DNA of 64,000 bases from Gnetum montanum (taxonomy: Eukaryota > Streptophyta > Gnetopsida > Gnetales > Gnetaceae): NCBI GenBank assembly GCA_015680685.1, contig MNCI01026223.1:1-64000 (forward strand), read 5' to 3'. Below the pieces are notes generated by a model that saw only the letters and a list, made by a program, of their open reading frames with translations, searched no databases and was not told the origin of the DNA. This document shows positions 22,930 through 34,431 of this stretch, in pieces. Each line of letters begins with the position of its first letter. Position 1 is the first letter of the stretch. The translations under genes and the position numbers were made by a program.

Positions 22930-23571
22930 TCCAAACTATGAAAGGAAGGGATTATTTATCCAATAGCTAATAGTAAATGGATTAGTTCCATCACAATGGT
23001 GCCTAAAAATGGGGATAAATGGAGAGTTTGTGTGGATTATAGGAAACTTAATCAAAGTACTAAAAAGAACCATTTTCCCTACCTTACATAGACCAAATAT
23101 TAGAAAGGTTAGAATGGCATGAATATTATTGCTTCTTGGATGAATTTAATGGTTATAATCAAGTGGCCATAGTTCCAAAAGATCAACATAAAAAAACTTT
23201 AACTTGTCCATATAGCACCTTTACCTATAGGAGAATGCCTTTCAATTTTTGTAATGCACCCACTACCTTCCAAAGGGCTATGATATCTATTTTCTCCAAC
23301 ATGTTAGAAGAATATGTAGAAGTATTTATTGTATGGAGATACTTATGAACAAATGTTAGAACAACTAGAGTACATCTTAGACATGTGCATAAATAAAAAT
23401 TTAAAATTAAGTTGGGAAAAAAGTCATTTAAAGATAATAAGTGATGTAGTCTTAGGACACATAATCTCTAAAGAAGGAATTAAAATGGATGTGGAAAAAT
23501 TTAAGATAATTTCTATACTTTTAGCCCAAACCAATTTAAGAACACTTAGATTCTTCTTAGGTCATGTCTAA
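22930..23571 (+). pseudogene. Reverse transcriptase of element C, catalytic loop deleted
   Basis: RT blocks are visible in several frames: NSKWISSITMVPKNGDKWRV (about 22970-23025), VCVDYRKLNQSTKK, then FNGYNQVAIVPKDQHKKTL (23146-23200), YSTFTYRRMPFNFCNAPTTF and EEYVEVFIV followed after a frameshift by YGDTYEQMLEQLEYIL. The segment that should carry the two catalytic aspartates of the (Y/F)MDD box is missing at about 23325-23332: the sequence goes from VFIV straight to YGDT. The enzyme cannot have been active after this deletion. Confidence 0.85.
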
Positions 23572-24231
23572 TACTATAGAAGGTTTATTAGAAATTTCTC
23601 AAAATTTTCCAAACCTCTTTATAAACTTTTGGAAAAAGACATTTCTATCATATGGACTAATGACTCTCAAGAAGCCTTTATAGAACTTAAGGAAAACTTC
23701 CACCCCAATACTTAATTTACCTAATTGGGATTTTCCTATCAACTTAATGTATGATGCAAGTCATACGACTATCAAGGTAGTTTTGGGTCAATACACAGAA
23801 AATAAACCAAGGGTAATAAACTATATTTCCAAAAGCTTAGATCAAGCTCAAGTGAATTATACAATTACCAAAAAGGAACTCTTAGCAATTGTATATGCTT
23901 TAAAAATTTTAGGCATTACCTAATAAGATACAAAACTAAGGTATACACTAATCATTTAGCCATAAAATTCCTAGCTAACAAAAAGATAGAAAATGCTAGG
24001 ATTATGAGGTGGTGTCTTCTACCTCAAGAATTTGATCTTGAAATCCTAGACAAAAGGGGTAGAGATAATGTTGTTGCAAAAAACCTTTCTAGACTTAAAA
24101 ATTTAGAAGGAAATAGGAAAAAAGAGTTATTTAGTGATAAATTTCCCGATGAACAACTCTTTCTAACCAAAAAGGATCCATGGTTTGATGATATAGCAAA
24201 CTGCTTAGCCATAATAAAAACCCAAACTTAA
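23572..24231 (+). pseudogene. RT connection and RNase H of element C
   Basis: RRFIRNFSKFSKPL follows 23571. RNase H words are MYDASHTTIKVVLGQ (about 23747-23795), then YISKSLDQAQVNYTITKKEL (about 23821-23880), then KVYTNHLAIKFLANKK and, open at 24004-24231, RWCLLPQEFDLEILDKRGRD with VVAKNLSRL. Frameshifts near 23690 and 23920 break it. Domain order matches Ty3/gypsy. Confidence 0.8.
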
Positions 24232-24379
24232 TGGAGTCTAAAAGAAAAAAATTCTTTTCTAAAAGGAGTATCAAGGTACATTTGGAGTGAACCACATCTC
24301 TATCACATATGTAGGGATGTAGTGGCTAGATGATGTGTTGTAGAAGAGTAATAACAAGAAATCCTGTGTATGTTTCACG

Positions 24380-25400
24380 ATGACCTTGGAAGATGACATT
24401 TTGATAATTGTCAAATAGCTTTGAAAATACTATAGAGTGGGTTTTATTGGCCTACTATTTTTAAGGATGCTTATACATATGTCCAAGGAAGTGATAAATG
24501 TCAATGTTTAGGGGCAATGTCAAAAAGATATGAAATGTCACTCAACCTCATTTTCATAACAGAACCTTTTGATTTTGGAGTATAAATTTTTTAGGACCAT
24601 TTCCCCATTCAAATGACTATCAATACATCCTTGTGTGTGTAGATTATACTCCAAAAAATGATGTCAAGGTGGTGGTAGCTTTTCTAAGGGAACATATCTT
24701 AACACGATTTGGAACTTCACATGCACTTATTAGTGATTAAGAAACTCACTTCGTAAATAGAATAATGGAAACATTTCTTAAGAATTACAGAATTCAACAT
24801 AAAATAGTAACTTCCTACCATCCTCAAACTAATGATCAAGTTAAAAATGCAAATAGAATCATCCTAAAAATTTTAACTAAAACTATTTATGTTAAGAAGA
24901 AGGATTGATCTAAGAAATTACAAGATGCACTTTAGGCTTATAGGATAACATATAAACAAAACCTAGGTTATTCACCCTATCAGTTGATCTATGGTAAATA
25001 ATGCCTTTTTGTTATAGAAATAAAATACCAATCCTTAAGATTAGCAAATCAATTAAGTTTAAATAAAAAAATTAATCTAAACCTTAGGATGGCCCAGATT
25101 CATGAACTTGACAAATTACATATACACACACTTGATAAATAAAGGACAATCAAGAAATAAGTGAAATTTATGCACAATAAGAATATACTAAATAAGAAAT
25201 TTTTAGAAGAAGACAAAGTCTTGTTGTATAATATGAGACTAGACAAATTTCTAAAGAAATTAACAACTTGATGGAAAGATCCATATCTAGTGTTACAACC
25301 CCATACTAATGGTAGTGTACGAATTACACCCATTGAAGACTTGTCTAAATCATTCCTAGTTAATGGTCAAAGACTTAAGCATTATCATAAACATTAGATA
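24380..25400 (+). pseudogene. Integrase of element C
   Basis: The zinc region is poorly kept (DDLGR near 24381, KCQCLGAMSKR near 24500). The core has LGPFPHSNDYQYILVCVDYT (about 24593-24650), then RFGTSHALISD followed by a stop and ETHFVN, and YHPQTNDQVKNANRIIL, in which lysine replaces the catalytic glutamate. GYSPYQLIYGK at about 24967 and, at the carboxy end, NGSVRITPIEDLSKSFLVNG with RLKHYH match the tail of Athila/Tat integrases. It is broken by at least five stops. Confidence 0.85.
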
Positions 25401-26809
25401 TAAGAGCCCAAGGATGATAAGTTAATAGAATTAAGTGGTGCTAATTACCCAAAAGAAGAAATAAATAATGAGAATGGTCAATTAGTAGTCAAAATGGTAT
25501 AGAGTAATTTTAGTTTTAATAATTAATTACCTTATTCAATAATGTAAAACCAATTACAAGAAAACCCAAAATTCTACAATGTTTACCTTGAAAAATAGGG
25601 TAATACAAAATTTGATTCTTAGTTGGAACTATAAAGAATTCAGTAGCATCATGTCTGGAATGCAAGGAAGAAGGACAACTCCCCCTATCTAGAGATAGGT
25701 AGGTTGAAACCTAATATCTACCTAGGAATGAACCTTAGCATAATAAAAATAAACATTAAATGAATAACTAAATTATGTTATAATACTAAGTTGGTATCAT
25801 AAGCTTTATTATTTCATAATGACAATATCCCTTAGGTTTCAAGTTTCTATAGTTTAGAAGGTAAAATAACTAAGTGTAGGCCAATGTTCATAATTATAAG
25901 GTCTATATTGGTTACTTACTTTGGATAGTCAATGTGGAGAAAAGGGTATGCTATATTAAGACTAACATCTAACATGGTAAAACCATCCAATTACATGAAA
26001 TAAGATTAGTGTCCATGTGAGAAACCCATTAAAATTTTATTTTGAAATTAAGAAAAAAAGAACAAAAGGAACTCCCACAAGAACCTTATGGTTGAAGTTG
26101 GGAGCAAAAAAAATGCCCCACAAGAACCTTCAATTGTGAGAAGAGCCAGACTCCCAAAAAAACCTTATAGTTGTGTTGATGCAATAAACTCACATTCTTA
26201 AAGCATCACTCAAGAACCCCATTTTGTAGCAAAGCTAATATGGGTGGAACAATGGTCAATGATACATAAAGAAAACATGGATGCCGCTACTTTAGATAGC
26301 TAGGATATAACACTATTAAGTAAGGGATTGACTAACCTAAGTATGTAACATAATGGACAACCTTTTAATTCACAAACATTTTCCTTAGTTTATTTCTATC
26401 TCTTAGCTTGTGAAACTTAACAAAAACATAAATGGAATAATGTTTCTTTTCCTCCTTTATTTTTCTCAATATGAAAATTAAGTATTTAGCTTAACTATTA
26501 ATTCATAAATAACCTCAAAATATTATACTATATCACTACATAATTATTATCAAATCCTAGGACTACCAACTATAATTTCCATAGGTAATTGAAACTCTTT
26601 GAACCATCATATAATTTTCCAACATGTCTTCCATAGGAGTTCGTGGTTGAGATCCCTACTATGGCTAGAGAATTATGGATACTAGCCTTTGAAAGTTTAG
26701 AGCTTACTTGTGATTTATTAATAGTAGAAAGTATATAAAATCCATGGCATACATGCTTTTGATCTAGTTTCCTGGTTAGTCCCTAGTCTAAATAAATAAT
26801 CAATTAATC
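25401..26809 (+). other. Element C, post-integrase non-coding stretch
   Basis: No coding signal in either strand. A short imperfect triple repeat of CCCACAAGAACCTTATGGTTG-like words occurs at about 26073, 26116 and 26151. The stretch ends where the 5' LTR of element D begins. Confidence 0.5.
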
Positions 26810-27581
26810 TAATGTGGACATCAAATAAGACAAAGTAACATCTTTCTAATGATGGGATCTTTCCCTATAGTTTTGGCATGTTTGGGAGTGTTTTGGGCCC
26901 ATTTTGATGACTTTAGGAGGTTCTGGGAGCTATGGGGACTTGTTTAGAGGTGTTCAAAGGTTCCAAGCCTTAAAATAAGCATCTTTGTGTTTTGGCCTTG
27001 TCAAGGAGACATCCCATTTGCAAGTGAGATCTCTCATCTATAAGTGAGATGTCACATTTTCATTCTAGATGTCTTTGTTGAGACATTCCACATGATTTGA
27101 AGATGTTTACTCTGAGACCTTTACACTTGAAAAAGACATCTCCTATTTCTCATACATGTCTCCCAAAAATTTTAATGGACATTAAATTGAATGATAAATT
27201 GAAGGGAAGATGAAGAGATAGGGGGAGAAAGATATAAATAGACTTCATGTTCCTCCAATTTTATCAAGAGAGTCTAGATAAAGAAAGAGAAAGTGTGAAG
27301 TGAGTCTAGAGAAAGAAATAGAGAGTCTAAAGTGAGTCTAGAGAGAGAGAGAGTGTGTGTGTGTGTGTAAAGGAGAGATAGAGCCTTGGCAAGGTGCCTT
27401 GATGATCATCCTTGTGATTGTGTGATTTCTTTTATTGAGTGTGTGAGAGTTAGATTGAATCTTTTGTCTATCCTTGGGAATTGTGCTTCCTTTCGTATGT
27501 AAATTCTTCATTTGAGTAAGAATAGAGCTTAAATTTTCCTTTTCTTGTTCAAATTTATTATTTTGTAACTTTGAGAGAGCT
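26810..27581 (+). repeat. Element D 5' LTR
   Basis: The start is decayed (TAATGTGGACATC, against TGAAGTGGATATC in the 3' copy). It contains several GAGACATC / GTGAGATGTC words (26995-27090), a TATA-like GATATAAATAG near 27231, a (GA)n(GT)n microsatellite (27340-27368) and the shared tail TTATTTTGTAACTTTGAGAGAGC. The sequence GGTTCTGGGAGCTATGG (26929-26945) is the empty version of the site that E occupies in the other LTR. Confidence 0.85.
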
Positions 27582-27590
27582 TATCAAAGC
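27579..27590 (+). other. Primer binding site of element D (initiator-Met type)
   Basis: AGCTTATCAAAGC overlaps the point where the two LTRs stop matching and resembles TGGTATCAGAGC with three changes in the first bases and one in the middle. Confidence 0.5.
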
Positions 27591-27935
27591 AGCTTGGAAT
27601 TGAAGACGATTCCATTTAAGTGGATAATTCTCATCTCAATTCCAAAGAATCATTGTAAATTCTCAAGCTTGGGTGAATTCTCTCTTGCTACTTGTTCTAC
27701 TCATCCTAGGGTTTGAAATTTTCCCTTTAGTCCCTAAGTTTGTCATATCTTTTAACAATTGAAAGATAATTGTGAAATTGGACACTCATTGGCTTGTAAT
27801 AGCTAGGGTTTAAAGATCTTCTGCATATTTCTCTTAAGACTTGAGTATTTCTTATCTCATTCTTTGAGAAATCTTGACTATTTCACTTTTCCTTATATAG
27901 TTTTGTGAGAATTATCTTTTAGATCTGTTTCCATC

Positions 27936-29477
27936 ATGCCTCCAAAGAAGATGAGAGTTCAAGCTTTGTTAAGAGACATGGATGACATGAGAAATGCTCT
28001 CAAGCTCATTGTTGAGAAATTTGAAAAGCTTTGAGAGAACAAAGGACATGCTACTTCACCAAAAGCATCCAAGCAAGGGTGCAAATCATGCAATTCTTTA
28101 CCAAGACCTTCTTCAAGACATTTCTCAATGCCATCCCTTGAAGATGATATTCCTTTTGAAGATGAATACTTTGGAAAAGAATAATCTCAAGAAGATGTTT
28201 TTCTTCATGCTTCTAGTGCTGAAAATAAGTCTTAAGATTTCATTTTTCCTAGGAAAGAAAAAAAGAACTTACTTCTAAACCTCAAAGGAAGAAAGGTGAA
28301 AGAATTGAAGTCACTCTTACAAAAGCTTTTAGACATGCTTCAAGGATGCCTCTTGTTGAAGTCAAATCATTCAATGGCATGGAAGGAATTGAATCTTTTC
28401 TCTCTTGGTTGAAAATGATGAACAAGTACTTTGAACTTGAAGATGTGGAAAATCATCAAAAGGTATCTTTTGTTGAAACCAAATTGGAGGGCATAGCAAT
28501 TGTATGGTGGGAAAAAAATTCATTCTTACAAGGTGAAAAGTGGTACTCCTTTCAAGGATTGGTCTTTAATGTAGTTCATGCTTAAGTAAAATTTTGAGAA
28601 GACTCATCATAGATAAGAGGCCATTCAAAAATTAAAGTACCTAAGACAAGGTGATAAGAGTGTGAAGGACTACTACATGAATTTTTGTAAGGTTTTCCAG
28701 ATTGCAAAATTTCATTGGGATGATTATGAATAAGCATCTAACTTTCAAGGAACACTTAAAAGGGAGTATCAACAAGAGCTAACCTTCTATGAGCCCCAAA
28801 CATTGGATGAGGATTTTGAATTGGCTCTTAAGGTTGAAAAGAAACTTCAAGGCTACCCTAGAGGTCCTAAATCTTCTAAGGGTAAGAACTCCAAAGCTTT
28901 TGAAAGTGAGAAAGAAGCCAAGGAGAATGGAAATGCCAAAGAAGGCATCAACAAGAAGCAAGAAAAGATCAAGGAGGGCCAATATTCCAAGAAAGACTAC
29001 TCCAAGAATGGAAACGATCAAGGAAATGGATATGCATCCAACCTTAAATGCTTCAATTGTGGTGAAAAGAAACACAAACAATGGGAGTATAATAAGCAAA
29101 ATGTTTCCAATAGAAAGGAACTCCAAATCTTAAAAAAGGAAGAATCCACCAATGAAGGTAGACCTCTTGTGATTGAAGATATCATTGACATTAATTTTTT
29201 CACTTTTATGGAAAATGTAAATGTTAATCAAGGAAATGAGGAAGACGAAAGGTCTAATGAAGTAGAGATCAATGATAAAATGAGTTCTCAAGTATCTCTT
29301 ATTGAGCAAAGGAGTGCTCAATACTCTAAGGTTTCAAGGAAGGAAATCAAGGGCTTCATCAAAGGGACTAAGAGATATTTAAGGTCCAAGATGTTGTATG
29401 CTACTAATCAAGGAGAGTTCCTACCTCATGAGTCATGGGAGGTGAAGGATCCAAGCCAAATGAGTGGTAAGGATTAA
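27936..29477 (+). pseudogene. gag of element D
   Basis: An ATG at 27936 opens MPPKKMRVQALLRDMDDMRN, broken by a stop at 28032-28034. Other frames continue with SLEDDIPFEDEYF. The capsid-like block at 28346-28585 has VKSFNGMEGIESFLSWLKMM, then LEDVENHQKVSFVETKLEG and IAIVWWEK, the pattern of chromovirus-type gag. Then comes LRQGDKSVKDYYMNF, and from 28803 a 224-residue open stretch with a lysine-rich linker and a zinc knuckle CFNCGEKKHKQWEY (about 29050-29091), whose last cysteine has become tyrosine. The product would assemble particles and bind the element's RNA. Confidence 0.85.
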
Positions 29478-30410
29478 GAGACTTCTCCAAGAAGGGTCAA
29501 GAGCATTACTAGAAGGTATGATTCTCATACTTTTTGTAGCTCTTCTATACCTTGTGGTAGGGGAAAGAATATTTTAAGCCAAGTTGGGGCTATCTCATGG
29601 GAGATAGGGGAGTCTTCTAGCAAAGGTATGTGGAAGAATGATTGCTTTGATGATGTTTTGATGAAAATGATGTTAAAGCCATGGAGAAGAGTTTACCTTT
29701 TGAGTTGGTAACTCCAAAATGAGATGAATAGCTTGATGATGATTCCTTTGAAGAGGAGAAGCCATTGGAATTGAAAACTCTTATTTGGAATCTTGAACCT
29801 TCAAGCTTTGATGAGATTGGACAGCCATATGTTGAAGATCAAGTTGAACCAAAGATGGATGAGAGAAGCCATGAAGAGGTAAGTGAGTCTAAGCTTTACC
29901 TTGTTGATGGTATTAATATCTCTCATGTTGAAGCTAGTGTGATGGATGCTAGTTTTTCACTTTAGCTTGGTAGTGGTTTGTTTAATTGTGATGATGTGCA
30001 TCATGATCATTGTAGTGATTATGATAATGTTGTGAGTCCTATTTTGTTTGATATAAACAATGTGATTTTTAATGCCATTGTTAGTGAGAGAAAATCTAAT
30101 GATGGTAATGAATTTGATTTTGTATGGGATAATGATGGCTATGGTGGTAATCATAGTATAAAGGTCATTATTGATGTTGGTGAAGACATTGATAATGATA
30201 TGATTTTCTAAAAATTGGAGATGTTTTCTATGCATTATGATAAGGATGAATTTGTCAAAGGTGTTGATGACCTTGGTTGTCTTGGCTGTGAAATGGATGA
30301 GTAGCATGAACATTGTGATGATGATGGTAAAGGGAAGTGAAATGACAGTCTTCCAAACACTATGAAGAAGAAGATGAAGAAGAGAAAAAAGGATGGAAAA
30401 AGAAAGTTGG
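29478..30410 (+). pseudogene. Acidic extension downstream of element D gag
   Basis: After the stop at 29475-29477 the reading continues with only scattered stops: SSIPCGRGKNILSQVGAISW, then after a frameshift near 29655 FDENDVKAMEKSLPFELVTP, then 29765-29962 (LEPSSFDEIGQPYVEDQVEP), 29978-30208 (many D and N: NGNEFDF-like words, GEDIDNDMIF) and a basic end with MKKKMKKRKKDGKRK near 30360. The few stops over about 300 codons suggest a formerly translated extension of gag or a second frame. It has no recognised domain, and no protease motif is present. Confidence 0.5.
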
Positions 30411-30818
30411 TTTGAGGAGACCTAATCCTTTTGAATTTTCTTAATCTTCCTTTATTGCAAGTCATGGAAGAAACACATGGGATTTGGTGCTCTCAAAATG
30501 AAAACATGGTGAAGCCTTTGAGGGAAAAGACCATATCCACTCTTCTTTCATGAATTTCTCCATATGCTAGAAGCACAAAATTGTGCTAATGTGTGTGTGT
30601 GTATTTATGTGTGCTATACATACATTGTATTGTGTGTTTATATGTGTTTGTGAAATAAATTTGGATGGTAGAGACAAAATGTTGTGAGCTCTAATCATTC
30701 CATGTGTGTTATGATTTAATTTGTGTGTGAATTGTGGCCTATGTGAGGGGGCAACAGCTATTCCAAGTGTAAAGGCATCTTGTATGGAAATCAAGAGTCT
30801 TTTGAAGGAGGAGGATGC
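30411..30818 (+). other. Element D 3' untranslated stretch and polypurine tract
   Basis: GT-rich, with TGTGTGTGTG at about 30590-30602 and related words to 30730, no coding signal, ending in the purine tract TTGAAGGAGGAGGATGC (30802-30818) directly before the 3' LTR. Confidence 0.6.
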
Positions 30819-32788
30819 TGAAGTGGATATCAAAAAAGCCAAAGTAACTTCTCTCCAATGATGGGATGTTTCCCTAGAGCTTTGACATGTCTAGGAGTGT
30901 TTTGGGCCTATTTTGATGACTTTAAAAGGTTCCAAGTGTGGACCCTATAGTGTGTGTCAAAACATTAAGTAAATTGGAGGTAAAGGTTGTTTGCATGATT
31001 GTATGACTATTGTGTTTGTAGGACTATGTACACAAGAAACCAAGATGAGCGAAAGAGGATAAGGAATGAACTTTTTAGAGCTCAAAGGAAAAGGTCACCC
31101 ATACGATCTTTAAATGAATATTCAAAAAATGTGGATGAGGATTAGATATTGTACAAGCAAAGTTATCACCATCAAAGCATGCAGAAGATCAAGGCTATGA
31201 ATAAGGGAACGATGAATTCAAAAGGCAAAGAAAGTCAAAGAAAGACATCTATGGGAAGCAGTAGATGTCCTGACAGAATTGGAGAAATCTCAAGCAAAGA
31301 CATCTTAAAGAAATAGCAGATGTATTTCTCCAGGAAAATATGTCTTCATCACAAAAAGATGTCTTCAGCAAATGAAGGTCAGTACTAGAAAGATGTCTTC
31401 TAGAATGGATACTTCAAAAATATGTCTTTCACAAAACAAAGATGTCTTCCTAGAATTGAAGGCAAATTCATAGAGACATCTCAGGCATGAAGAAGACATA
31501 TTCCATTATCATTAGTGATCGTTAGCTAGTTGTTGCACAAGTTCTAAGATGGATTTATAAACACAGTAGCTACAAGAAGAATTAATGTGCATTAGAAAAT
31601 GTAAAAGCCTTGTTGTATTCATTGTATAATCATTTGTAATCATTGAATTCTTTGTTACTCCTCATTGTCTTATCATTTTGGAATTGTAAGGTGTGTTGTA
31701 CTTAACTATACAAAGATCAACAAATTGAGTTGCAATTATCCCCTGTAATTCTTATTTGTGTTGCCCTATGGGATTGATGTGCTTGAGCTTGTTGGGATCC
31801 CACAGGATTGAGTTGTTGGTGTTGCAGTACAACACTCCAATGTGGAGCTCAAGATTGTAAAGGTTGTGGAAGCCTTGAAACCACATTTCCAAGCCTAACA
31901 CGACCTTGTGAGGTTGAGTGATTAGTGCTACAATATAACACTCCAAAGTAGGGCTTGAAGACTGTACAAGGTGTGGATCCTTCAACCACATTTTGAGAGC
32001 AACAAAGTCCAGAGGTGTGCTTGCAATCTACCTTATGAGTGTGAACTACCCAAGTTGGGGACCACATTAAATTCAATGTGGGTGCTTTGTTTGTTTAAGT
32101 TTTAATTTGGTAAACTTATTCATCCCTCACTTTCTAATTTTAACGATCCACACTACAGGCTATGGAAACTTGTTTGGAGGTGTTTGGATGTTCCACGCCT
32201 TAAAATAAGCATCTTTGTATTTTGGCCTTGCAGAGGAGACATCCCATTTACAAGTGAGACATCCCATCTATAAGTGAGATGTTCCATCTACGTTGTAGAC
32301 ATCTCTGCTAAGACTTCCCACATGATTTGAAGATGTCTACTCTAAGACCTTTGCACTTTGGAAAGACGTTACCTGTTTCTTGTAGACATCTCCCATGGAT
32401 TTTAATAGACATTAAATTGAATGACGAATTGGAGGGAATATGGAGAGACAGGGGGAAAAATATATAAATAGACTCTTTGTGCCTCCAATTTTATCAAGAG
32501 TGTAGATAAACAAAGAGAGAGTATGAAGTGAGTCTAGAGAGAGTGTGTGTGTGTGTAGGAAGTTGAGAGAATATAGAAGAAGCGATAGAGTCTTGGCAAG
32601 GTGCCTTGATGATCATCCTTGTGAGTGTGTGATTTCTTTGATTGAGTGTGTGAAAGTTTAATTGAATCTCTTGTCTATTCTTGGGAATTTTGCTTCTTTC
32701 ATATGTAAATTCTTCATTTGAGCAAGAATAAAGCTTAAATTTTCCTTTTCTTATACAAATTTGTTATTTTGTAACTTTAAGAGAGCTT
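30819..32788 (+). repeat. Element D 3' LTR, split by E
   Basis: 30819-30936 and 32153-32788 together match 26810-27581. The split point falls at GGTTCCAAG / CTACAGGCTATGG, where the 5' LTR has GGTTCTGGGAGCTATGG. It includes the (GT)n tract near 32540 and the shared end GTAACTTTAAGAGAGC. Confidence 0.85.
30937..32152. mobile_element. Element E: solo-LTR-like insertion, 1.2 kb
   Basis: The segment is missing from the 5' LTR of D. It starts TGTGGACCC and ends GATCCACA, the TG...CA inverted ends of an LTR, and has no coding frame. Counting bases against the intact D LTR implies a 5 bp duplication, now CCAAG (30932-30936) and CTACA (32153-32157), both derivable from CTGGG. Inside are a TATA-like TTTATAAACACAG (near 31555), about a dozen AGATGTCTT/AAGACATCT words (31230-31500) and two tandem diverged units of about 105 bp (31790-31900, 31900-32010). 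The end type suggests Ty1/copia, but no internal region is present to prove it. Confidence 0.65.
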
Positions 32789-34431
32789 GGATTGTGGAAT
32801 CCACAAGAGCTCCTCATCATAATCTAATCAACCTAGGTTAAAAATATAATCTAGATTAATCAGGAGGGAAGGACTATTACTACAGTATAAGAGTAGAGAA
32901 GTAGAATACAAGAAAATAGGAAACTTACCCAAAATCAAGTTAGATATTTAAGCTTGATGGAAAACTGTATCCTTAAACCTTGAGAAGGATAAAACCATAC
33001 TAGCAAACTTTGTAAGGATGGATTGAGTCCAAATAAATCCTATACATGGACCTTCCCAACCGAGTGTATATGATCCTTATTTTTATTATACTATACAAAC
33101 CCATAAATAGTTTTATAAAATAGAGAATTTAAAAGAAATACAATTAGAAATTTTAGTAATTAATAAATTTTACAAAACACATTATTATCGAACATAGTCG
33201 TAGCTAGTAATGTACTGTAATAAGTTAATTTCTCATTATCACTAACTATCAATTGGGTGACAACAAGCAATATTGTAAGCCCTAATTTAAAATCCTAATA
33301 TTATCTAGACACATTGCTGCGGTGATATCTTCTGATATACTGAACCAAGTTATCACCTAAGATTTTGCTATAGTGATAATATAACGATTGTCTTTTAGAA
33401 AAACTTTGAATTTATCACCGCTATTAACACTATAGTGAAATCAAGTGGTAATCTTAACAATATTATCAATTTTTATTGTTTAGATGATGTTTAGTGAGAA
33501 AATCATAGTAAAAGTAGAATCTATTACATTAGTTTATCATGTGATCAATGAACATCGACCTAATGCGCCAATGCAAATCAATAGGTATTAAACATAAAAA
33601 AAGAAGGGAGAGGTAAAGTTTCTGTGTAAATAAAAACCATGCAAATAGATTAGGGACATTCAATTGATAGAGAGGTAGCAATGAATTGGCAGTAGAATCA
33701 AATAGGGTAAGGCAAAGTAGGAGAGAAATCCTACAAGTTCAGGTAGAGTTTGTATAGAATTATCTAGGATGAGCCATCATGCATATTCCACAAAATTAGG
33801 TGCGACAAAAACCCTAGTACATTGCATATCTTATTTTATTTAATAATTTTTAACATGAGCTTTACAGCAGAGTTGATGGTATAAATGGTTGCATCTACGT
33901 CTATGCCTCAAAGTGGAAGCAAGGTAAAATGCATTTCTTTAGAGAATAATCCACAAATAATTTTAGTTTCCTTACATTGTTTGGGGAACATTGCACAATA
34001 AGGGAGTTGACTCTTGTAGACTCTCAACCATCGCCATTAACCGTTGTGGGCTAACGCCATCTAGATACTTACCATGCGTCATTCAAAAATATTTCCATTT
34101 TGGCAAGAATTAACCTTTGGTACCACTTTCCATGTGTACCTAAAATATTTCTATTTTAACCCAAATTATACTTTGATGCAAATTATACTTTGGTGCCTAA
34201 ATTAAAAATCAAATAATGGTTAGGCAATCATTCTGACACAATGTTGTGGCCATTTTCTTTGCATCTGTCAGGGCTTGTGTTGTAACCTTCATATGTTTTG
34301 GTTTTTTGTACTTCTAAAGTGTTTTACCTTTCTAAAACAAATAGCTTGTTTTACCATAGACACCTAGGGTTGAGCAATTGAAAATTGCTTAATATCATTA
34401 AGAGCAAGACTTCGTAGTATCATTCAAGGCT
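32789..34431 (+). other. Element C, non-coding stretch between D and ORF3
   Basis: AT-rich, no coding signal on either strand. It begins with a small inverted repeat around GATTGTGGAATCCAC just past the D LTR. Confidence 0.4.

Larger units (their letters stand above)
26810..32788 (+). mobile_element. Element D: gag-only LTR retrotransposon (TR-GAG-like)
   Basis: LTRs lie at 26810-27581 and 30819-32788 (the latter split by E). The primer-site region reads TTATCAAAGC (27581-27590), a decayed TATCAGAGC initiator-Met type. The tract GAAGGAGGAGGATGC precedes the 3' LTR. The 3.2 kb interior encodes a gag with capsid-like block and zinc knuckle plus a long acidic extension, and no protease, RT, RNase H or integrase. 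The interior is too short for a pol and shows no deletion scar, so it resembles the non-autonomous TR-GAG class. It would have depended on another element for replication. No clear target-site duplication was found. Confidence 0.8.

Noticed and set aside
28779-29126. 115-codon hydrophobic minus-strand open stretch resembling a membrane protein
   Set aside because: It is antisense to the lysine-rich gag linker of D; lysine codons read backwards give phenylalanine and leucine.
30936-32153. E as a DNA transposon with inverted ends GTGTGG/CCACAC
   Set aside because: The inverted match is only about 7 bp, which equals LTR termini, and the implied duplication is 5 bp, as for LTR elements. A small DNA transposon is not fully excluded.
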